DNA of 18,668 nt from CAZECE01 sp964510525 (GTDB lineage Bacteria; Pseudomonadota; Gammaproteobacteria; Pseudomonadales; JANQJO01). Of the stretch, positions 13,975-18,668 are shown piece after piece. Position numbers and translations under genes: made by a program. Below the pieces are notes generated by a model. That model was not told the origin of the DNA. It made no database searches and saw only the letters and a program-made list of their open reading frames with translations. The DNA is taken from positions 1 to 18,668 of the forward strand of contig CAZECE010000066.1 of NCBI GenBank assembly GCA_964510525.1, written 5' to 3'. Every line of letters starts with the position of its first letter. The first letter of the stretch is position 1.

Positions 13975-15321
13975 ATGCCATTAGACCCTTTAGATGCTTC
14001 AGAGTATCAAGAACGCCGGACACAGCTAATATCGCAGTTGTCCGTTAATGGTGCATCGTCGGCGGTTGCTGTGTTGCCTGCAGCGACTTTGCAGATCCGC
14101 AATAACGATGCCGATTACCCATTCCGTCAGCACAGTGATTTTCTCTACCTCACGGGACTAGAGCAGCCCGATGCCGTGTTGGTCTTGTTGCCGAACCGAG
14201 CGGAAGGGGAATATGTATTGTTTTGCCCGAAAGAAGACCCGGAGAAAACTATTTGGGAAGGTCGACAAGTGGGGCCTGAGCGAGCTTGTGCAGAATATGG
14301 CGCTGATCAAGCGTACCCACTGGAAGAGCTGGCTGAGAAGTTGACGGAGCTGCTGACGGATCGCACCGTACTATTTTATGATCTTAAAGGCCGGTTGGAT
14401 GATACTGTGTTGGCCTCAATAGATGCGTTGAAAAAGAAAGTGCGTAAAGGGGTTAAAGCCCCGCGTGAGATTCATGGGTTATCTGATCAAATTGCCGAGA
14501 TGCGTTGCATCAAAAGCCCTGTAGAGATTGCCAAAATAGAAAAGGCATGTGAGATTTCTGTCGATGCGCATAGGCGCGCCATGCGGTTTGCAGCACCAGG
14601 GCGTTATGAGTATCAGTTAGAAGCTGAGCTGTTGCATGAATTTATGTCTAGAGGCGCTCGCTTTCCTGCCTATCAAAGTATCGTCGGTGCAGGCGCCAAT
14701 GCCTGTACGTTGCATTACGTGGAAAATGCCGCCAGGATCAAAAAAGATGATTTAGTGCTGATCGATGCGGGAGCCGAGTGGCAGTATTACGCTGCTGATA
14801 TTACGCGAACCTTTCCTGCTTCTGGTAGATTCACCGAGCCTCAAAAAGCTTTGTATGAATGTGTTTTAAATGCCCAAACAGCCGTGATTGATATGATAAA
14901 GCCAGGGGTTTTGTGGCCGACTTTGCAAGAAAAAGCCGTGCGACTTTTAACGCAAGGGTTGCTTGATCTTGGGATTCTGTCGGGGGAAGTGGACGCTTGC
15001 ATTGAGAATAAAGCCTATCGTGATTTTTATATGCACGGGATCGGTCATTGGTTGGGTTTGGATGTACACGATGCTGGTGTGTATAAAAAAGAAGACAAAG
15101 GCCGACCTTTGGAAGTGGGTATGGTGTTTACAGTTGAGCCTGGGTTGTATGTTGCCGAAGACGCAAAAGTGGCCGAGCAATGGCGAGGCATTGGCATTCG
15201 GATTGAAGACGATGTTTTGGTGACTGAAACGGGCTGTCGAGTGTTAACAAAAGATGTACCCAAAACCGTGGCTGAGATTGAGCGCTTGGTTCAGTCGAGT
15301 GCTAACGCACCATCTCCCTAG
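13975..15321 (+). CDS. pepP: Xaa-Pro aminopeptidase (aminopeptidase P)
   Basis: PepP is a cytosolic dimanganese metallopeptidase of family M24B that removes N-terminal residues preceding proline. The 448-residue product has an N-terminal creatinase-like domain (about 1-175) and the C-terminal pita-bread catalytic domain. The five metal ligands are visible as D264 (LIDAGAEW), D275 (AADITRTFP), H358 (HGIGHWLGLDVHD), E388 (VEPGLYV) and E411 (GIRIEDD). Length matches E. coli PepP (441). The ATG at 13975 follows ygfB by 7 bp with no clear ribosome-binding site of its own. Position between ygfB and ubiH is conserved. Confidence 0.97.
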   Translation: MPLDPLDASEYQERRTQLISQLSVNGASSAVAVLPAATLQIRNNDADYPFRQHSDFLYLTGLEQPDAVLVLLPNRAEGEYVLFCPKEDPEKTIWEGRQVGPERACAEYGADQAYPLEELAEKLTELLTDRTVLFYDLKGRLDDTVLASIDALKKKVRKGVKAPREIHGLSDQIAEMRCIKSPVEIAKIEKACEISVDAHRRAMRFAAPGRYEYQLEAELLHEFMSRGARFPAYQSIVGAGANACTLHYVENAARIKKDDLVLIDAGAEWQYYAADITRTFPASGRFTEPQKALYECVLNAQTAVIDMIKPGVLWPTLQEKAVRLLTQGLLDLGILSGEVDACIENKAYRDFYMHGIGHWLGLDVHDAGVYKKEDKGRPLEVGMVFTVEPGLYVAEDAKVAEQWRGIGIRIEDDVLVTETGCRVLTKDVPKTVAEIERLVQSSANAPSP

Positions 15322-15361
15322 CAGGCCATGGTGGCCAGCGACCGGTTATTAATGAACACTT

Positions 15362-16648
15362 ATGATAACGAGCACCTATGACATAGTCATTTCAGGGGGG
15401 GGAGCGGTTGGCTTAACCCTGGCCATGGCGCTTTCTCAGGGTGATTCGCCACCGCGGATTCTGATTCTGGATTCGACGCGTCCGCCCAATAATCCGGTTC
15501 CAAATAAGGGCCAGGTTTCTAATCATGAAAAGAGTTCCGCACAATTGGCGTCCGCTTTTGATGGTCGTCGTTTCGCCCTTTCTTTGAGCAGCATTCATTT
15601 TTTACAAACTCTCGGGCTCTGGCAGGCATTGCAGCCATACACGGTTGCGATTGAAGAGATTCTGGTGTGGCAGTCTGCGCGCCTTGGCCGAACGCATATT
15701 TCAGCTCAAGAAGAAGGTCTGGCGGCGTTGGGTGCGGCCGTGACGTTCCAAGATTTAGGTCGCGTATTAAGTCGAGCGGTTGCGCGCTTGTCGAATGAAA
15801 CGTCGCATGTGACTTGGTATCAAGGTGCGAAATTAAAATCACCTTTTCAGCGCACCGAAACAGGGTGGCAGTTAGAAATAGAGACACTATCTGGCGGTAA
15901 AAGTGAAGTGTGTCAAACCGGGTTGTTGGTTGTGGCTGAAGGTGTGGATTCTGAGACGCGTTCTGCGCTAGGGGTGAATACCCAGGTCTATGATTATCAA
16001 CAAATGGCGTGTGTGCTGCCATGTCAAATGAGCGCGGGCACGAAAGTAAAAACCGCTTACGAATGTTTTACTCCCTCTGGGTCTTTGGCCGTCTTGCCAG
16101 GGCAGGATGAAACCCGCTGGCTGGTTTGGGCGCTGCCTAATGAAGAGGCCAAGCGTGGCGCTGCTGACCCTAAAGCGTTGTTAAAGAAAACGCAAAAGGC
16201 CCTAGGGCGGCGGTTACGGGTAAAGGCTTGTTTGGGTGAGCCTGCATTGTATCCGTTGCGTCAGGTGATTGCTGATGAGCAAGTTCGACCGCATTTGTTA
16301 CTGTTGGGTAATGCTGCACACAGTTTGCACCCCATTGCAGGGCAGGGGTTTAATCTGGCGGTCCGAGACATTGCTTTGTTGTATCAAATGCAGCAAACCC
16401 ATGGTGTTGCGGGTTTTACGTCATATGACGTGTTGAAGCAATACGCGGCCCAAAGAGCGCAAGATCAACAGCGCATTCAGCAGTTTTGCCATGGCTTGGT
16501 GAATGGATTTCGCTTTGGAGGCTCGGGCGCGAGTGTGTTGCGCAGCTTGGGGTTAATGGGGTTTGATGCAATGCCGGGTGCAAAACAGTATCTCGCTCAA
16601 GAGTGGATTGCGCCAACACCGCGATGGCAAGAGGATTCAGGATGCTGA
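15362..16648 (+). CDS. ubiH: 2-octaprenyl-6-methoxyphenol hydroxylase, UbiH
   Basis: UbiH is an FAD-dependent monooxygenase that hydroxylates the ubiquinone precursor ring (C4 in E. coli nomenclature). The 428-residue product begins with the dinucleotide fold IVISGGGAVGLTLAMALS (G12, G14, G17). The second FAD motif near residue 310 reads GNAAHSLHPIAGQGFNLAVR; the Asn in 'GNAA' and the phrase 'PIAGQGFNL' are characteristic of UbiH rather than UbiI or UbiF. The middle DG motif, normally A-D-G, reads AEG here (E193). The ATG at 15362 has no strong ribosome-binding site; 40 bp separate it from pepP. The stop overlaps the ubiI start by 7 bp. Confidence 0.93.
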   Translation: MITSTYDIVISGGGAVGLTLAMALSQGDSPPRILILDSTRPPNNPVPNKGQVSNHEKSSAQLASAFDGRRFALSLSSIHFLQTLGLWQALQPYTVAIEEILVWQSARLGRTHISAQEEGLAALGAAVTFQDLGRVLSRAVARLSNETSHVTWYQGAKLKSPFQRTETGWQLEIETLSGGKSEVCQTGLLVVAEGVDSETRSALGVNTQVYDYQQMACVLPCQMSAGTKVKTAYECFTPSGSLAVLPGQDETRWLVWALPNEEAKRGAADPKALLKKTQKALGRRLRVKACLGEPALYPLRQVIADEQVRPHLLLLGNAAHSLHPIAGQGFNLAVRDIALLYQMQQTHGVAGFTSYDVLKQYAAQRAQDQQRIQQFCHGLVNGFRFGGSGASVLRSLGLMGFDAMPGAKQYLAQEWIAPTPRWQEDSGC

Positions 16649-18033
16649 CATCAACGCCTAAAAACGCCAAACAAGCAGATGTTGTGATCCTAGGTGCTGG
16701 TATTGTTGGTGCGGTGGCGGCACTGGCTTTGGCGCGCGCAAGTGAGGAGTTGGCTTGTGCGGAGTTGAAAGTTGTCTTAATTGACCGAGGGCTGCCGCAA
16801 TCTCCGTTTGAACAGCCGAAATCTGCACAGGGACTGTCTGAAAGTCGTGCGGAATGGTCGCCACGAGTCAGTGCGTTGTCCTTGGCTTCGGTGGCGCTGT
16901 TGAATGAGTTGTCTCTTTGGTGTCCGGAGCTGGAAGAGCGTGCCTGTTTTTATCGGTCTATGCGGGTTTGGGAGTCCGATGGGGTGTCGGAGCTGGTGTT
17001 TGATGCGTTGGAGTTGGGTCAAAAAAAACTAGGCTGCATCATTGAAAACGATCGTTTGCTCGCGGTTTTGCATCAGGCATTAGAGGCGCAAGCCAATGTG
17101 CGATTGCTGTGGCAAACTGACGTTGAGCGCTTTGAAGTCAGTGCCAATTCGGTTCGACTTACATTGGCGCATCAAGCCCAAGTGTTGCAGGCTCAGATCT
17201 TAGTGGGAGCAGATGGTTTGCGTTCTCGAATACGGCAGCTCGGCTGCTTTAATGTGGATTCAAAACCTTATCAACACCAAGCGCTGATCAGCCACCTAAA
17301 GTGCACGCGTGGACACGGTGATCAGGCACGTCAAGTTATGACGCCAACCGGGCCGGTAGCGTTTTTACCCTTAACGGCGCCAGAAGATGAAAATCATTGG
17401 GTCTCACTGGTGTGGTCCGGACCAGACGATGAGATACAAGCCTTATCCAGTCTGAGTGATTCAGATTTTTTAGCGGCCTTGACGCCTTGGGTGCCAGGTG
17501 ATTTGGCGTCGGTGATCGAATGCACCCAGCGTTACACCTATCCGTTGCAGTGTTTGCAAGTGGATGAGGTTGTTCAAGATCGCGTGGTGTTAATTGGCGA
17601 TGCGGCTCATGTGGTGCATCCTCTGGCGGGTTTGGGAGTCAATCTTGGCTTGGCGGATGTGGCGTGTCTGTCACGCGTGCTAACGGAGCGTTTTCGAAAA
17701 GGGCTTGATTTGGGTGAGATTAATGGGTTGCGCGCATATCAACGACAGCGTAAGCCGCATACAAAAGCCGTAGTGACGGTCACGGATCAATTGCAGCGAT
17801 TGTATCAACGTCCAATGTCGGCGGGCTTAAAAGTCTTGAGTTCACAAGGCTTGTCCTGGTTAAATGATCTCAACATTCTAAAGCGATTATTGGTGCAGTT
17901 GGCCACGTTGGCGGGCCCGGATTGGCCTTATGTTGCCAATGCCTCCGATATTAAGGGCCGCTCAACCATAGAGAATCGCTCATCCACACGAAATACCATA
18001 AAAAATAAGGAACCGATTGATGACGAATTCTGA
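16642..18033 (+). CDS. ubiI: Ubiquinone biosynthesis hydroxylase, UbiI-like
   Basis: This 463-residue FAD-dependent hydroxylase is of the UbiH/UbiF/VisC/COQ6 family. By position after ubiH it is most likely UbiI (VisC), which hydroxylates C5 of the ubiquinone ring. FAD motifs are VVILGAGIVGAVAALALARA (GxGxxG at 18-23), VGADGLRSRIRQ (D191) and GDAAHVVHPLAGLGVNLG (319-336). Two oddities: the usual Gln of 'LAGQG' is Leu331, and the C-terminal tail of about 30 residues is polar and low-complexity, beyond the family's normal end. The ATG at 16642 is chosen because AAGAGG lies 7 bp upstream; the longer frame from 16603 lies inside ubiH. UbiF or a specialised paralogue cannot be excluded. Confidence 0.85.
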   Translation: MLTSTPKNAKQADVVILGAGIVGAVAALALARASEELACAELKVVLIDRGLPQSPFEQPKSAQGLSESRAEWSPRVSALSLASVALLNELSLWCPELEERACFYRSMRVWESDGVSELVFDALELGQKKLGCIIENDRLLAVLHQALEAQANVRLLWQTDVERFEVSANSVRLTLAHQAQVLQAQILVGADGLRSRIRQLGCFNVDSKPYQHQALISHLKCTRGHGDQARQVMTPTGPVAFLPLTAPEDENHWVSLVWSGPDDEIQALSSLSDSDFLAALTPWVPGDLASVIECTQRYTYPLQCLQVDEVVQDRVVLIGDAAHVVHPLAGLGVNLGLADVACLSRVLTERFRKGLDLGEINGLRAYQRQRKPHTKAVVTVTDQLQRLYQRPMSAGLKVLSSQGLSWLNDLNILKRLLVQLATLAGPDWPYVANASDIKGRSTIENRSSTRNTIKNKEPIDDEF

Positions 18034-18668
18034 GTTAAGCAAAACCGTATTACATGATCAGCATCAAGCCGCCGGCGGTAAGTTGGTGCCTTTTCATGGT
18101 TGGTCGATGCCGTTGCACTATGGTTCTCAAGTGGCAGAGCATCATCAAGTGAGACAACGCTGTGGCATCTTTGATGTCTCTCACATGCTGGTGTGTGATA
18201 TTGAAGGCGAAACGGCTTACCAATTTTTAAACGGTGTATTAACCAACGACTTGGCGAAATTAACTGAGGTGGGTCAGGCGCAATACACTCTCATGCTGAA
18301 TCAACAAGGCGGTATTATTGATGATCTGATTGTGTATCGTATGTCGTCGGGCTATCGGTTAATTTTAAACAGCGGTTGCGCTGACAAAGATGTGGCTTGG
18401 TTGGAGCAGCAGGCTGCCGCTTTTTCTTGTGTCATCCAACCGCGTCGAGATCTTTCAATGCTGGCACTGCAAGGCCCAGAAGTGTTTGAGTTTCTGCAGC
18501 AGTGGCTGGGTTCAGAGCTGGCGGATCAGGTGGCGCAATTAAAGCCTTTTACGATGTCAGAGCATGAATCCATGATGATTGCGCGCGCTGGGTACACGGG
18601 TGAGCACGAGGTCGAAATCATGTTACCCAATGCGTTAGCGGTTGAGGTGTGGCAAAAATTGCTGGCGC
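18020..18668 (+). CDS. gcvT: Glycine cleavage system T-protein (aminomethyltransferase), N-terminal part
   Basis: GcvT transfers the aminomethyl unit from lipoylated H-protein to tetrahydrofolate, releasing ammonia and 5,10-methylene-THF. The window holds about 216 of some 365 residues. Diagnostic segments are VPFHGWSMPLHYGSQVAEHH, CGIFDVSHM and NQQGGIIDDLIVYR. The catalytic aspartate equivalent to E. coli Asp101 falls at residue 101. The ATG at 18020 has AAGGAA 7 bp upstream and overlaps the ubiI end by 14 bp. In E. coli gcvT likewise follows ubiI, so this is conserved synteny. No glycine riboswitch is seen before it, as expected for an internal operon position. gcvH and gcvP would be expected to the right. 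Confidence 0.97.
   Translation, partial: MTNSELSKTVLHDQHQAAGGKLVPFHGWSMPLHYGSQVAEHHQVRQRCGIFDVSHMLVCDIEGETAYQFLNGVLTNDLAKLTEVGQAQYTLMLNQQGGIIDDLIVYRMSSGYRLILNSGCADKDVAWLEQQAAAFSCVIQPRRDLSMLALQGPEVFEFLQQWLGSELADQVAQLKPFTMSEHESMMIARAGYTGEHEVEIMLPNALAVEVWQKLLA

Noticed and set aside
16603..16641. Upstream start for ubiI
   Set aside because: It lies within ubiH; the ATG at 16642 has a good ribosome-binding site and starts just before the FAD-binding fold.

Overview
The window looks like ordinary chromosomal backbone of a gammaproteobacterium, most likely a marine Oceanospirillales- or Saccharospirillum-like lineage. This assignment is inference, resting on moderate GC, long-form PstC and PstA permeases, a divergent TRAP transporter, and two gene neighbourhoods conserved with E. 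coli: zapA-ssrS-fau and ygfB-pepP-ubiH-ubiI-gcvT. No insertion sequence, prophage, CRISPR array, tRNA or rRNA gene was found, and no convincing intrinsic terminator was seen.

Positions 1-884 (minus strand) carry the two membrane subunits of a TRAP transporter: dctQ is complete and dctM runs off the left edge. A roughly 300-bp divergent region follows, with a strong Pho box 10 bp upstream of a -10 hexamer. It drives the phosphate operon pstC-pstA-pstB-phoU (1183-6931, plus strand). No pstS lies in the window. PstC and PstA are both much larger than their E. coli counterparts.

Positions 6972-9057 (minus strand) hold four small genes, separated by 120-171 bp gaps: three of unknown function and one short membrane-anchored protein with a DUF4124-like motif. 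rpiA (minus) and ilvA (plus) follow as a divergent pair. A roughly 490-bp spacer after ilvA contains a probable 43-residue membrane protein and little else recognisable.

Positions 12128-13318 (minus strand) are the conserved zapA - 6S RNA - fau locus. The 6S RNA is identified from its conserved central-bubble and apical-hairpin sequences, its closing stem, its length of about 183 nt and its own promoter. The fau gene appears to start at a TTG only 6-7 nt beyond the 6S 3' end, so its Shine-Dalgarno sequence would sit inside the 6S closing stem.

From 13389 to the right edge (plus strand) the tightly packed genes ygfB, pepP, ubiH, ubiI and gcvT (partial) link aminopeptidase P, two ubiquinone-ring hydroxylases and the glycine cleavage T-protein. 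No wholly new system is evident. The points most worth checking are the 6S/fau overlap, the enlarged Pst permeases, the repeats in the pstC leader, the small-gene cluster after phoU, and motif substitutions in the two Ubi hydroxylases.
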